Assembly (NCBI GenBank): GCA_963780635.1
Contig: CAWACW010000012.1
Coordinates: forward strand, 62,001-126,000
Direction of reading: 5' to 3'
DNA length: 64,000 bases
Source of the DNA: DATEPR01 sp963780635
GTDB taxonomy: Bacteria; Actinomycetota; Actinomycetes; Mycobacteriales; Pseudonocardiaceae
Of the stretch, positions 24,481 to 33,424 are shown piece after piece. The stretch's first letter is position 1. Each line of letters starts with the position of its first letter. The position numbers and the translations under genes are program-made. Under the pieces are notes generated by a model. The model did not search any database. It had not been told where the DNA came from and saw only the letters and a list, made by a program, of their open reading frames with translations.

Positions 24481-24866
24481 CCGGGCACCACGACCGTGCC
24501 CACGGCGGTGGTGGCCACGATCGGCGGGTCGAGCACCCGCGCCGCCGAGGGCCCCCGCTGCGGATCGGCCCGGCACACCACGCGGGCCTCGAAGGACACC
24601 GTGCGTGAGCGGGTGCCGATGCGATCGAGGGTCGCGGTGGCCTCCACCACGTCACCGGCCCGCACGGGCGCGCCGAACACCACGTCGGCGTACCCGGCGA
24701 ACAGGCCCTCGTCGCCGTCGGTGCGGATGCACAGTTCGGTGGCGACGTCCCCGAACAGGCCCAGCGAGTAGGCGCCGTCCACGAGGTCGCCGCCGTAGTG
24801 GGCGTGGCTGTGCGGCACGTAGCGGCGGTGGGTCACGCAGAAGCCTTCGACGAGCGCGTCGCTCAC
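24474..24866 (-). CDS. kal: 3-aminobutyryl-CoA ammonia-lyase
   Basis: The 130-residue hot-dog-fold protein has HYGGDLVDGAYSLGLFGDVATEL, seen in part as GGDLVDGAYSLGLFGD, and VEATATLDRIGTRSRT. This matches Kal of lysine fermentation, which removes ammonia from L-3-aminobutyryl-CoA to give crotonyl-CoA. The assignment rests mainly on the kamD-kamE-kal order and the ATGA overlap with kamE; alone it could be called a MaoC- or thioesterase-like protein. It is the last gene of the operon. Confidence 0.8.
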   Translation of the reverse strand: MSDALVEGFCVTHRRYVPHSHAHYGGDLVDGAYSLGLFGDVATELCIRTDGDEGLFAGYADVVFGAPVRAGDVVEATATLDRIGTRSRTVSFEARVVCRADPQRGPSAARVLDPPIVATTAVGTVVVPGH

Positions 24867-25597
24867 CTGGTCACCTTCTCTGTCATCGCGTGTACGAGGT
24901 AACTGGCCACGTCACCGGGGGTGGTGCCGCGTCCGAAGACGCGGTCCACGCCCAGCTCACCGGCCATCATCGGGTCGAACCGGGGTCCGCCGACCACCAG
25001 CATGGGCCGCCGCTCGCCCATCGCCTCCCGGAACGCGGCGGACATCTCCTTGGTGTTGAGGATGTGCGCGTCGCGTTGGGTGACGACCTGGGACACCAGC
25101 ACCGCGTCGGCCTTGTCGGCGCGGGCCCGTTTCACCAGTTCGGGGACGGTGACCTGGGCGCCGAGGTTGACCACCCGCAGCTCCCGGTAGTACTCCAGGC
25201 CCTTCTCGCCCGCGAAGCCCTTGACGTTGAGGATCGCGTCGATGCCGACGGTGTGCGCGTCGGAGCCGATGCAGCCGCCGACGACGACGAGCTTGCGCCG
25301 CAGCGTGGTCTTGACGGCCGAGTTCACCTCGGTCGGGGACAGCAGCGGGTACTCGCGGTCCACCACCCGCACCTGGTCGAGGTCCACCAGGTGCGTCACC
25401 GACCCGTAGACGACGAAGAACGTGAAGTTCTCGCCGATCGGGTGCGAGTGCACGACCATCGCCGGGTCCATCCCCATCTTGTTGGCCAGCTGCACGGCGG
25501 CGCCGTCGGCCTTGGGGCTGTGCGCGACGGGCAGTGTGAACGACAGCTGCACCATGCCATCGCCGGTGGCGTCGCCGTAGGGGCGGATCACGGTCAT
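24863..25597 (-). CDS. kamE: Lysine 5,6-aminomutase beta subunit
   Basis: The 244-residue protein has an N-terminal dimerisation region and a Rossmann-like cobalamin domain with the base-off B12 motif DAHTVG (DxHxxG). It has the conserved HSHPIGENFTFFVVYG and VVGGCIGSDAH segments. With KamD it uses adenosylcobalamin and PLP to move the terminal amino group of D-lysine or beta-lysine from C6 to C5. ATGA overlaps join it to kamD before it and kal after it. The dependence on B12 fits the cobalamin genes at 40-43 kb. Confidence 0.93.
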   Translation of the reverse strand: MTVIRPYGDATGDGMVQLSFTLPVAHSPKADGAAVQLANKMGMDPAMVVHSHPIGENFTFFVVYGSVTHLVDLDQVRVVDREYPLLSPTEVNSAVKTTLRRKLVVVGGCIGSDAHTVGIDAILNVKGFAGEKGLEYYRELRVVNLGAQVTVPELVKRARADKADAVLVSQVVTQRDAHILNTKEMSAAFREAMGERRPMLVVGGPRFDPMMAGELGVDRVFGRGTTPGDVASYLVHAMTEKVTR

Positions 25598-27174
25598 GTC
25601 GTCTCCCCCGACTCCAGCAGGTCGGCGGCCGGGTTGCGGTAGCCCTCGGCCTTGGCGATCACACCGTCGGCGCCCTTGCCGCCCTCGGGTGGGCGTTTCA
25701 TCAGGCCGAACGTGCCGTCGCCGATCGCGGCGAGCAGTCCGCCCTCCGAAGCCACGATCCGTTCCAGCAGGTCCACTGCCTCGCCGAGGACCTGGTGGGC
25801 GCGTTTGACGATGAACCCGTCGGGGGCGGGCCGGAAGTCCTCGGCGAGGTTCCCGGCGGCGTTGCGCACGTACCGCACGTTGGCCAGGGCGAGGTCGCGG
25901 TCGGCCAGCCACGGCGTCACGACGGCCTCGGTCATCATGCCGACCAGCAGGATCGACTGGCCGGTGAGCATCCCGGCGAGGTTGAACAGCCCGTCGAGCA
26001 GGTAGCCGAAGAACACGTTGCCGGTCATGTGCTTGGTGGGCGGCATCCACTTCAGCGGCGCGTGCGGGAACAGCTCGCGCGCCAGCAGAGCGTGCGCGAG
26101 TTCCAGGCGGAAGGACTCGGGCAGCTCCGGGTTGATCTCGAACGCGTGGCCCAGCCCGAGCAGGTGATCGGGCAGCCCGGCCTCGTGCGCGAACCGTTCG
26201 TTGAGCAGCTGCGACACGGTGACGGTGTGGGCGGCGTCCACGGCGTCGGCGGTGGTGAGGTAGTTGTCCTCGCCGGTGTTGATGATGATGCCGGCGCGGG
26301 CGTGCACCTGCCGGGAGAACCGCTGGTCGCAGAACGTGCGGATCGGGTTGATGTCGCGGAACAGGATGCCGTACATGGAGTCGTTGAGCATCATGTCCAG
26401 CCGCTCCAGCCCGCCCAGCACCGCGATCTCGGGCATGCACAGCCCGGACGCGTAGTTGGTCAGCCGTACGTAGCGGCCCAGCTCGCGGGACACCTCGTCG
26501 AGGGCCGCGCGCATGATGCGGAAGTTCTCCTGGGTGGCGTAGGTGCCGGCGAACCCGTGGTGGGTGGCGCCTTCGGGCACGTAGTCCAGCAGCGACTGGC
26601 CGGTGGAGCGGATCACCGCGATCACGTCGGCCCCGGCTCGGGCGGCGTTGGCGGCCTGCACGACGTCCTCGTCGATGTCGCCGGTCGCGACGATCAGGTA
26701 GATCCACGGGCGGCGCGGCGGGTCGCCGAGGGTGGCGACGAGCTTGTCGCGGCGGGCGCGGTTGCGGTCGACGGCGCGGATGCCGGTGGCGATCGCGACC
26801 CGCGCGGCGTGTTCTGCGCGGGTCGCGTCGCGGCCGTCGGGCACGGTGTAGGTGATCTGGCCGGCGGCTGTGGCCTCGGCCAGTTCGGTCAGCGAGCCCA
26901 GCTCGTGGGTGCGCAGCGCGTGGAACACCGGCAGCGCCGCGCCGCAGGCCAGGCCGCACTGCTCGCGCACGGTGTCCACGACCCGGTTCACCCACGGCAC
27001 GTCACCGGCGGGGTGGGCGGTGTCGGCACCGGTCAGGCCGGCCAGCCGCAGCGTGGCCCGCTCGATGGCCACCGTGGTGTGCGCGGTGGCCAGGTCGATG
27101 ACCGGTGCGGTGGCGGCGGCCGCGAGCGTGCGCGCCCGCGCCACCACGTCGTCATCGAGGTTCAGCAGCCCCAT
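25594..27174 (-). CDS. kamD: Lysine 5,6-aminomutase alpha subunit
   Basis: The 526-residue protein is the TIM-barrel subunit of lysine 5,6-aminomutase: VIRSTGQSLLDYVPEGATHHG, NYASGLCMPEIAVLG, INPIRTFCDQRFSR, and LKWMPPTKHMTGNVFFGYL. Its length matches the family. It works with KamE, encoded directly downstream with ATGA overlap. Its own start shares TGATG with the stop of the amidohydrolase gene, so five genes form one coupled operon. Confidence 0.93.
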   Translation of the reverse strand: MGLLNLDDDVVARARTLAAAATAPVIDLATAHTTVAIERATLRLAGLTGADTAHPAGDVPWVNRVVDTVREQCGLACGAALPVFHALRTHELGSLTELAEATAAGQITYTVPDGRDATRAEHAARVAIATGIRAVDRNRARRDKLVATLGDPPRRPWIYLIVATGDIDEDVVQAANAARAGADVIAVIRSTGQSLLDYVPEGATHHGFAGTYATQENFRIMRAALDEVSRELGRYVRLTNYASGLCMPEIAVLGGLERLDMMLNDSMYGILFRDINPIRTFCDQRFSRQVHARAGIIINTGEDNYLTTADAVDAAHTVTVSQLLNERFAHEAGLPDHLLGLGHAFEINPELPESFRLELAHALLARELFPHAPLKWMPPTKHMTGNVFFGYLLDGLFNLAGMLTGQSILLVGMMTEAVVTPWLADRDLALANVRYVRNAAGNLAEDFRPAPDGFIVKRAHQVLGEAVDLLERIVASEGGLLAAIGDGTFGLMKRPPEGGKGADGVIAKAEGYRNPAADLLESGETT

Positions 27175-28778
27175 CAGCGCTCCTCAGCGTCGAAGATCAC
27201 CTGGCCGCGCAGCACCGTGCGGCGGCACACCGGCAGCGTGGCGTGCGGGTCCAGCGACGGCAACGCGGGCACCCGGGCCCGCGGGTCGGTGGACCAGCGC
27301 TGCACCCGTTCGTCGGCGGGCGCGGCAACCAGTTCCCCGGCGTCCCACACCGCGTAGGTGGCGGGCGCGCCGGGCGCGATGACCCCGGCCAGGGTGTCGT
27401 CGCTGCCGCCGGCGCGCCACCCGCCGCGGGTGTGCGCGGTGAACGCGGCGCGCGGCGAGATGCCGAACCCGGGGGTGCGGTGGTGCACCGCGGCCCGCAC
27501 CGCGCCCCACGGATCCACCGGGGTGACCGGCGAATCGGAGCCGAACGCGAGCGTGACACCGTTCGCGGCGAGCACCGCGAACGGGTTGAGCCCGATGCCC
27601 CGGTCGGCGCCCAGGCGCAGCACGTACATGCCGTCCGGCCCGCCCCAGGCCGCGTCGAACGCGGGCTGCACCGACCCGACCACGCCCCACCCGCCCAGTT
27701 GCGCGGCCTGCTGCGCGTCGACCATCTCCAGGTGCTCGATGCGGTGCCGCCGCGCGGCCAGCGCGGGCCGCCCGACCTCACGTTCGGCCATGGCGAACCC
27801 GGCGACCAGGGCACCGACCCCGGCATCGCCGATGACGTGGAACCCGGCCTGCACGCCCGCCCGGGTGCATTCGGCGAGATGGTCGGCGATCTCGCGGGGC
27901 GACAGGTAGGCGGCACCGGTGTTGCCGGGATCGTCGGCATAGGACTCGGTGAGCGCGGCCGTGCGCGAACCGATGGCGCCGTCGACGAACAGGTCACCGG
28001 CCAGGCCGCGCGCGCCCAGCCGGGCGGCCAGCGCCGGGTCGATGCGTTCACCCCAGTAGCCCACGACGTGCGGGTACCCGCCGCCGGACAGGGCCAGCAG
28101 TTCGGCCAGATCGTCGGTGCCGGAGATGTCGGGGCCCGCGCACTCGTGCACGGCGGCGACCCCGTGCGCGGCGGCGTGCGTGAGGAACGCGGTCTGCGCC
28201 GCATGCCGCTGGCCGGGGTGCAGCGCCGCCCGTGCGGCACCACGGGCGTGGTGGTGCGCCTGCCGGCTCAGCGGCCCATCGGCCGACCAGCCTGCCGCGC
28301 CCCGCGCCGCGGGGGCCCGCTGCAGCAGCGCCGTGGACACCAGCGCCGAGTGCACGTCCACCCGCGACAGGTACACCGGGGCCGCGCCGACCACGGAGTC
28401 GATCTCGGCGCGGCTGGGCGGGCGGCCCTCCGGCCACGCGGTCTCCTGCCAGCCGTGCCCCCACACCACGGAGCCCGGGGGCTGGGTGGCGACGTGCCCG
28501 CGCAGCGCGGCCAGGCATTCACCCAGCGACCGGCACCCCGACAGGTCCAGCCCGGCGAGCACCAGCCCGGTCGAAGTGGCGTGCACATGGGCGTCCACGA
28601 ACGCCGGCGTCACGAACGCGCCCGCCAGATCCACCACCCGCGCGTCCGGGTACAGCGCGCGGCCGGGGCCGTCGGCACCGACCCAGGTGATCACGTCACC
28701 GGTGACGGCCATGGCGGTCGCGTCGGGCTGGGCGGGGGCGTACACGCGGCCGCCGGTGAGCAGCGTGGTGGTCGGCAT
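27174..28778 (-). CDS. YtcJ-like amidohydrolase
   Basis: The 534-residue protein belongs to the amidohydrolase superfamily. The metal ligands are visible in VDAHVHATSTG near the N-terminus, in the FHVIGDAGV and EHLEMVDAQQ histidines, and in GSDSPVTPVDPW near the C-terminus. The YtcJ subgroup hydrolyses amides, carbamates or N-acyl amines. It sits inside the lysine-fermentation operon between kdd and kamD with overlaps on both sides, so it probably acts on an intermediate or liberates the substrate; this is inference. I chose the ATG at 28778; a GTG at 28787 overlaps the kdd stop (GTGA) and is also plausible. Confidence 0.85.
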   Translation of the reverse strand: MPTTTLLTGGRVYAPAQPDATAMAVTGDVITWVGADGPGRALYPDARVVDLAGAFVTPAFVDAHVHATSTGLVLAGLDLSGCRSLGECLAALRGHVATQPPGSVVWGHGWQETAWPEGRPPSRAEIDSVVGAAPVYLSRVDVHSALVSTALLQRAPAARGAAGWSADGPLSRQAHHHARGAARAALHPGQRHAAQTAFLTHAAAHGVAAVHECAGPDISGTDDLAELLALSGGGYPHVVGYWGERIDPALAARLGARGLAGDLFVDGAIGSRTAALTESYADDPGNTGAAYLSPREIADHLAECTRAGVQAGFHVIGDAGVGALVAGFAMAEREVGRPALAARRHRIEHLEMVDAQQAAQLGGWGVVGSVQPAFDAAWGGPDGMYVLRLGADRGIGLNPFAVLAANGVTLAFGSDSPVTPVDPWGAVRAAVHHRTPGFGISPRAAFTAHTRGGWRAGGSDDTLAGVIAPGAPATYAVWDAGELVAAPADERVQRWSTDPRARVPALPSLDPHATLPVCRRTVLRGQVIFDAEER

Positions 28779-28783
28779 GTCGG

Positions 28784-29833
28784 TCACGATCGGGCAGTGT
28801 GCCGGTCGCGGGCCTCGAACAGAGCACGCACCCCGGGTTCGGTGCGCAGCAGTCGCAGCGCGAACTGCGCGTGCCCGGGTACGTAGCCGTTGCCGATGAC
28901 CATCTCCACGTCCGCGGCCAGCCCCTCGGCACCCAGCGCGGCCGCGGCGAACGAGGTGGCCATCGAGAAGAACACCACGGTGCCGCCGTCGCGGGTGGCC
29001 AGCACCGCGCCGTGCTCGCAACCGGGCACGTCCACACACACGACCGTCACGTCCACCTGCTCGCCCACGGCGGCCGCGACCGCGACCGGGTCGCGCGCGT
29101 CGGCCAGCACCACTTCGTCGGCCAAGCCGGCCGCGGTGACCGCGGCCGCTTCGGCCCGGGTGGGCACCAGCGCGACCAGCCGGCCCGCCCCGGCCCGGCG
29201 GGCCGCGGCCAGTGACAGCGACCCGGACTTGCCGCCACCGCCCAGCACACACACGCTGGGCCGGGTGCGCTCGCCCACCACACGGGAGGTCAGCGCGGGC
29301 GCCCCGCACACGTCCAGCACCGACAGCGCCAGCTCCTCGGGCACATCGTCGGGCAGCACCGCGGCGATCGACCGGCCGAACAGCACCGCGGTGCCCTCAC
29401 ACGGCACCTGCTCGCCCTCGCCGTCCCAGCCGGCCAGGCCGTCGGTGATGCGAAGCGGCGTCAACGTCAACGACACCAGCGTCGCCACCCGCTGGCCCAC
29501 GCGCAGACCCAGCGGCGAATCCGGGCCGACCTCGCGGACCGTGCCCAGCAGCATGCCGCCCGACCCGGTGACCGGGTTCTGCATCTTGCCGCGCGCGGCC
29601 ACGATGTCGCACACGGCCGCCCGCAGCGGCGCCCCCGTGCCGTGCCTCTCGCGCAGCTGCCGGTAGGACGCGGCGTCCAGGTTCAACCGGTGCACATCCA
29701 GCACGACCTCGTCGCGCCAGGGCCGCGGATCGGCGTCCAACTGCTCCGCCTGCTGGGGCAGTACCCCCGCCGGGCGGAGTACCCGATGCAGCCCGATGGG
29801 CGAGCTCTTGTCGTGTCCCGAGGACCCCACCAC
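28784..29833 (-). CDS. kdd: L-erythro-3,5-diaminohexanoate dehydrogenase
   Basis: The 349-residue protein is an MDR-like dehydrogenase with a PVTGSGGMLLGTVREVG segment and a nucleotide loop VLGGGGKSGSLSLAAARRAG, plus GNGYVPGHAQFALRLLR near the end. This fits Kdd, which oxidises 3,5-diaminohexanoate to 5-amino-3-oxohexanoate with NAD(P). The start is one of two adjacent GTG codons (29833, 29830) behind GGGAGG. It is the first gene of the operon, divergent from kamA with 78 nt between. Confidence 0.88.
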   Translation of the reverse strand: MVGSSGHDKSSPIGLHRVLRPAGVLPQQAEQLDADPRPWRDEVVLDVHRLNLDAASYRQLRERHGTGAPLRAAVCDIVAARGKMQNPVTGSGGMLLGTVREVGPDSPLGLRVGQRVATLVSLTLTPLRITDGLAGWDGEGEQVPCEGTAVLFGRSIAAVLPDDVPEELALSVLDVCGAPALTSRVVGERTRPSVCVLGGGGKSGSLSLAAARRAGAGRLVALVPTRAEAAAVTAAGLADEVVLADARDPVAVAAAVGEQVDVTVVCVDVPGCEHGAVLATRDGGTVVFFSMATSFAAAALGAEGLAADVEMVIGNGYVPGHAQFALRLLRTEPGVRALFEARDRHTARS

Positions 29834-29911
29834 GCCGCCTCCCGTAGAATTTACGTGGTACAGACGATCTGACAGTATATCTTTGCGCGATCTAGACGCA
29901 GAGGAGTAGTT
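29834..29911. promoter_or_regulatory. Divergent kdd/kamA promoter region
   Basis: This 78-nt region is AT-richer than its surroundings (TAGAATTTACG, AGTATATCTTTG) and must drive both arms of the lysine cluster. It contains two CGATCT repeats (near 29864 and 29889). No convincing operator palindrome is seen. Confidence 0.4.
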
Positions 29912-31306
29912 ATGACCGCCGTCTGGGAAGCTACCAGCCCTACGAAGAACGACGCCGAAGCCGCGGGCCACCAGCCCTACGACTACGCGCGCCACGAACT
30001 GGTCGAACCCGACTGGCGACGACTGCCCGGCTGGCGCGACGTCACCGACACCCAGTGGCGCGACGCCCAATGGCAGCGCGCCCACTGCGTGAAGAACCCC
30101 AAGCAACTGCGCGACGTGCTCGGCGACCTGCTCGAGGACCGCTTCTACGCCGACCTCGCCGCCGACCAGACCGGCTTCGCCACCATGTCCATGCTGGTGC
30201 CACCGCAGATGCTCAACACCATGGCGACCGCGGCCACGCCCGGCGGGTTCACCGAAGCGTTCTACGCCGACCCGATCCGCCGCTACATGATCCCGGTGCG
30301 CTCCGACCGCGACCCGGTCTGGCCCAGCCACCCCTACGCCACCCGCGACTCGCTGCACGAAGCCGAGATGTGGGTCGTGGAAGGCCTCACCCACCGCTAC
30401 CCCACCAAGGTCCTCGCCGAACTGCTGTCCACCTGCCCCCAGTACTGCGGCCACTGCACCCGGATGGACCTCGTCGGCAACTCCACCGAGTCCGTCGACA
30501 AGCACAAGCTCACCCTCAAACCGGTCGACCGCCAGGACCAGATGATCGACTACCTGCGCAAGACCCCCGGCGTGCGCGATGTCGTCGTGTCCGGCGGGGA
30601 CGTGGCCAACGTTCCCTGGCACCAGCTCGAGTCCTACCTCATGCGACTACTGGAGATCGACACCGTCCGCGACATCCGGCTGGCCACCAAAGCACTCGCC
30701 GCGCTGCCGCAGCACTGGCTGCAGCCCAAGGTCGTCGAAGGCCTGGAGCGCGTCGCGCGCACCGCCCGCCGCCGCGGCGTGAACCTCGCCATCCACACCC
30801 ACGTCAACCACGCCCAGACCGTCACCCCGCTGGTCGCCGAGGCCACCCGCGCCGCCCTCGACGCCGGGGTGCGCGACATCCGCAACCAGGGCGTGCTCAT
30901 GCGGGGCGTCAACGCCACCCCCGGCGACCTGCTCGACCTGTGCTTCGCGCTGCAGGGCGAAGCCGGCATCCTGCCCTACTACTTCTACATGTGCGACATG
31001 ATCCCCAACGCCGAACACTGGCGGGTCGCCGTGTGGGAGGCCCAGGCCCTGCAGCACGCGATCATGGGCTACCTGCCCGGCTACGCCACCCCCCGCATCG
31101 TGTGTGACGTGCCCTACGTCGGCAAGCGCTGGGTGCACCAGCTCGCCGACTACGACCGCGAACTCGGCGTCTCCTACTGGACCAAGAACTACCGCACCGG
31201 CATCGAACGCGACGACCCCACCGCGCTGACCCGCCAATACCCCTACTACGACCCGATCTCCACGCTGCCCGAGACCGGCCGCCGCACCTGGGCCGACCGC
31301 ACCTGA
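29912..31306 (+). CDS. kamA: Lysine 2,3-aminomutase (KamA family, radical SAM)
   Basis: The 464-residue protein has the radical-SAM cluster motif CPQYCGHC (CxxxCxxC), then VVVSGGDVANVPW, RNQGVLMRGVNAT and YYFYMCDMIPNAEHWR, all in family order. It converts L-lysine to beta-lysine with SAM and PLP. The usual PLP-lysine context PGGGGK is replaced by DVPYVGKRW, so this is an actinobacterial variant and the substrate is less certain. The ATG at 29912 follows GAGGAG. It is divergent from the kdd operon. Confidence 0.9.
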   Translation: MTAVWEATSPTKNDAEAAGHQPYDYARHELVEPDWRRLPGWRDVTDTQWRDAQWQRAHCVKNPKQLRDVLGDLLEDRFYADLAADQTGFATMSMLVPPQMLNTMATAATPGGFTEAFYADPIRRYMIPVRSDRDPVWPSHPYATRDSLHEAEMWVVEGLTHRYPTKVLAELLSTCPQYCGHCTRMDLVGNSTESVDKHKLTLKPVDRQDQMIDYLRKTPGVRDVVVSGGDVANVPWHQLESYLMRLLEIDTVRDIRLATKALAALPQHWLQPKVVEGLERVARTARRRGVNLAIHTHVNHAQTVTPLVAEATRAALDAGVRDIRNQGVLMRGVNATPGDLLDLCFALQGEAGILPYYFYMCDMIPNAEHWRVAVWEAQALQHAIMGYLPGYATPRIVCDVPYVGKRWVHQLADYDRELGVSYWTKNYRTGIERDDPTALTRQYPYYDPISTLPETGRRTWADRT

Positions 31307-31347
31307 CCAGCACCCGACCGGCTCCACCCGGACGGTAGCCTCCGGTC

Positions 31348-32622
31348 ATGACGACGCTGCGCTCGCGCGCCATGGGCTGGGTGGGCCGCAAGTACCTGGC
31401 CAGGAAGCAGAAGAAGGGCTTCGACCTGGCCACGATGTCCTTCCTGCCCGACGCCGCGCTGCTGCCGCTCAAACGCGACGGCCTCGACCCCGTCACCGAA
31501 CTCGGCGACCTGCGCGCCGCCGAGCCGGTCAACCGGCTCAAGCTGCCCTTCGGCATGAAGGCCTGGCTGGTCACCGGCTACGACGAGGCCAAAGCCGTGA
31601 TGGCCAACGGCACCGGGTTCAGCAACGACTTCACCAACCTCATCGGCAGCGCGGGCGCCACCGCCGAGCAGAACCCCGGCGGCCTGGGCTTCAGCGACCC
31701 ACCCGACCACACCCGGCTGCGCAAGATCCTCACACCCGAGTTCACCATGCGCCGCCTGGCCCGCCTCACCCCCCGCATCGACGCGATCATCAACGAACAA
31801 CTCGACGCGATGGCCGCCGCCACCGGACCCGTCGACCTCGCCGAGTCCTTCGCGCTGCCCATCCCGTCACTGACCATCTGCGAACTGCTCGGCGTCCCCT
31901 ACGCCGACCGCGCCGACTTCCAGCGCCTGTCCACCGCCCGGTTCGACCTGTTCAGCGGCGCCACCGCGTCCCTGGGCGCGATCACCGAATCGCTGAGCTA
32001 CCTGCTGGAGATCGTCCGCAAACAACGCGAATCCCCCGGCGACGGGCTACTCGGCATGATCGTCAAGGAACACGGCGACTCCGTCGACGACCTCGAACTG
32101 GCCGGCCTGGCCGACGGGCTGCTCACCGGCGGCCTGGAAACCACCGCCAGCATGCTCACCCTCGGCGCCCTGGTGCTGCTGCGCGACCCCGACACGTTCC
32201 GGCTCGTGCACGACGACGACACCGCCATCGGCGGATTCGTCGAGGAACTGCTGCGCTACCTCACCGTCGTGCAGGTCGCATTCCCGCGGTTCGCCCGCGA
32301 GGACATGGACATCGCCGGCACCCCCATCGCCAAGGGCGACATCGTGATCGTCTCCCTGTCCGGCGCCAACCGCGACGCCAAACTCGGCACCGACCTCGAG
32401 CGGTTCGACCCCACCCGCACCCCGTTCCCGCACGTCGCGTTCGGCTACGGCATCCACCGCTGCATCGGCGCCGAACTGGGCCGCATGGAACTACGCGCCG
32501 CCTACCCCGCGCTGGTGCGCCGGTTCCCGAAACTGCGACTGGCCATCCCGCCCGAGGAACTGGCGTTTCGGAAGCTGTCCATCGTCTACGGCGTCGAGTC
32601 GCTGCCCGTGCTGCTGCACTGA
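31348..32622 (+). CDS. Cytochrome P450
   Basis: The 424-residue monooxygenase has the I-helix GGLETTAS (Thr present), the ExxR motif in EELLRYLTVVQ, and the haem loop FGYGIHRCIGAELGRME with the Cys ligand. It is of bacterial class I size and needs a ferredoxin partner, which is not encoded nearby. It starts 41 nt after kamA in the same direction, so read-through is possible, but a link to lysine metabolism is only a guess. Its 3' end is overlapped by the TetR relic on the other strand. Confidence 0.93.
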   Translation: MTTLRSRAMGWVGRKYLARKQKKGFDLATMSFLPDAALLPLKRDGLDPVTELGDLRAAEPVNRLKLPFGMKAWLVTGYDEAKAVMANGTGFSNDFTNLIGSAGATAEQNPGGLGFSDPPDHTRLRKILTPEFTMRRLARLTPRIDAIINEQLDAMAAATGPVDLAESFALPIPSLTICELLGVPYADRADFQRLSTARFDLFSGATASLGAITESLSYLLEIVRKQRESPGDGLLGMIVKEHGDSVDDLELAGLADGLLTGGLETTASMLTLGALVLLRDPDTFRLVHDDDTAIGGFVEELLRYLTVVQVAFPRFAREDMDIAGTPIAKGDIVIVSLSGANRDAKLGTDLERFDPTRTPFPHVAFGYGIHRCIGAELGRMELRAAYPALVRRFPKLRLAIPPEELAFRKLSIVYGVESLPVLLH

Positions 32623-32815
32623 GCACCCGGCTGCGCACCGCGCACCAACGGCAGGAACACCTCGGCCACGATCTGCACCAGCGTCTGGTGCGCCACCGGG
32701 CCGCGACGCAACAGGATCTCGTGCCGCGCCAGGTTCGCCGGGACCGACACCACCACGGCAGGCAGCGCCGCCGAGGCGATCTCGCCGCGCCGTCGCGCCT
32801 GCTCCGGGATCGCAC
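32586..32815 (-). pseudogene. C-terminal fragment of a TetR regulator
   Basis: The frame encodes only the ligand-domain end of a TetR/AcrR protein: PEQARRRGEIASAALPAVVV, then ANLARHEILLRRGPV and LVQIVAEVFLPLVRG. No start codon or HTH is present; upstream it runs straight into the DHA2 remnant at about 32,816. The natural stop seems lost, so the frame continues into the antisense of the P450 end. Confidence 0.7.
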
Positions 32816-33370
32816 TGCTGAGCGGCTTCACCCGCCACGCCCGGCACACCGAGCAGCCGCTCGTCTACCTGCGCCTGTTCACCGACCGCGCCTTCAGCGC
32901 CGCCACCCTGCTGTTCCTCGCCGGCTTCGGCATGTTCGGCGCGATGCTCCTGCTACCCCTGTACTACCAACAGGTCCACGGCGCCAACGTCGTCACCGCA
33001 GGCCTGCTGCTCGTCCCCCAGGGCATCGGCAGCCTGCTCGCCCGCGGCCTCGGCGGCATCCTGGCCACGACTCGGCTGGCCGCTCGCCTGCGCGCTGGTC
33101 GTACGCGGCACGCGCCTCAGCGCCGCCAACATGGCGATCATGGTCGGCGCCTTCCAGGGCCTCGACCGGGCCCCCATCCCGCACGCCAGCAGCAGCACCC
33201 GGATCATGCGACAGCTCGGCGGCTCGTTCGGCCCCGGCTGGCCCACCACACCGCCGCCGTGACGTTCAGCCAGACCTTCTGGTGGGCCGTGGCGTTTTCC
33301 GTGCTTGCGGTCGTGCTCGCGATTGCGCTGCCGAAGGCTCAATTTCAAGCGTCACTGAAATCACAGTGAT
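32816..33370 (+). pseudogene. DHA2-type MFS efflux pump, C-terminal remnant
   Basis: The frame starts in mid-protein with FTRHARHTEQPLVYLRLFTDRAFS and MLLLPLYYQQVHGANVVTAGLLLVPQG, typical of the second half of drug:H+ antiporters. After about 33,060 part of the protein is missing. AANMAIMVGAFQGLDRAPIP and ASSSTRIMRQLGGSFG continue in another frame, and the last helix (FSQTFWWAVAFSVLAVVLAI) returns to the first. N-terminal truncation, an internal deletion and frameshifts show it is dead. Confidence 0.8.
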
Positions 33371-33424
33371 AAATTTGCCCGCCTCGTGAGAAGTACTCCG
33401 GCCAGGCGAGATACCGTCGACACC

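Noticed and set aside
24127..24608. Rightward extension of a long frame over the DUF5313 and kal genes
   Set aside because: That frame reads across real genes in other frames and shows no protein features.
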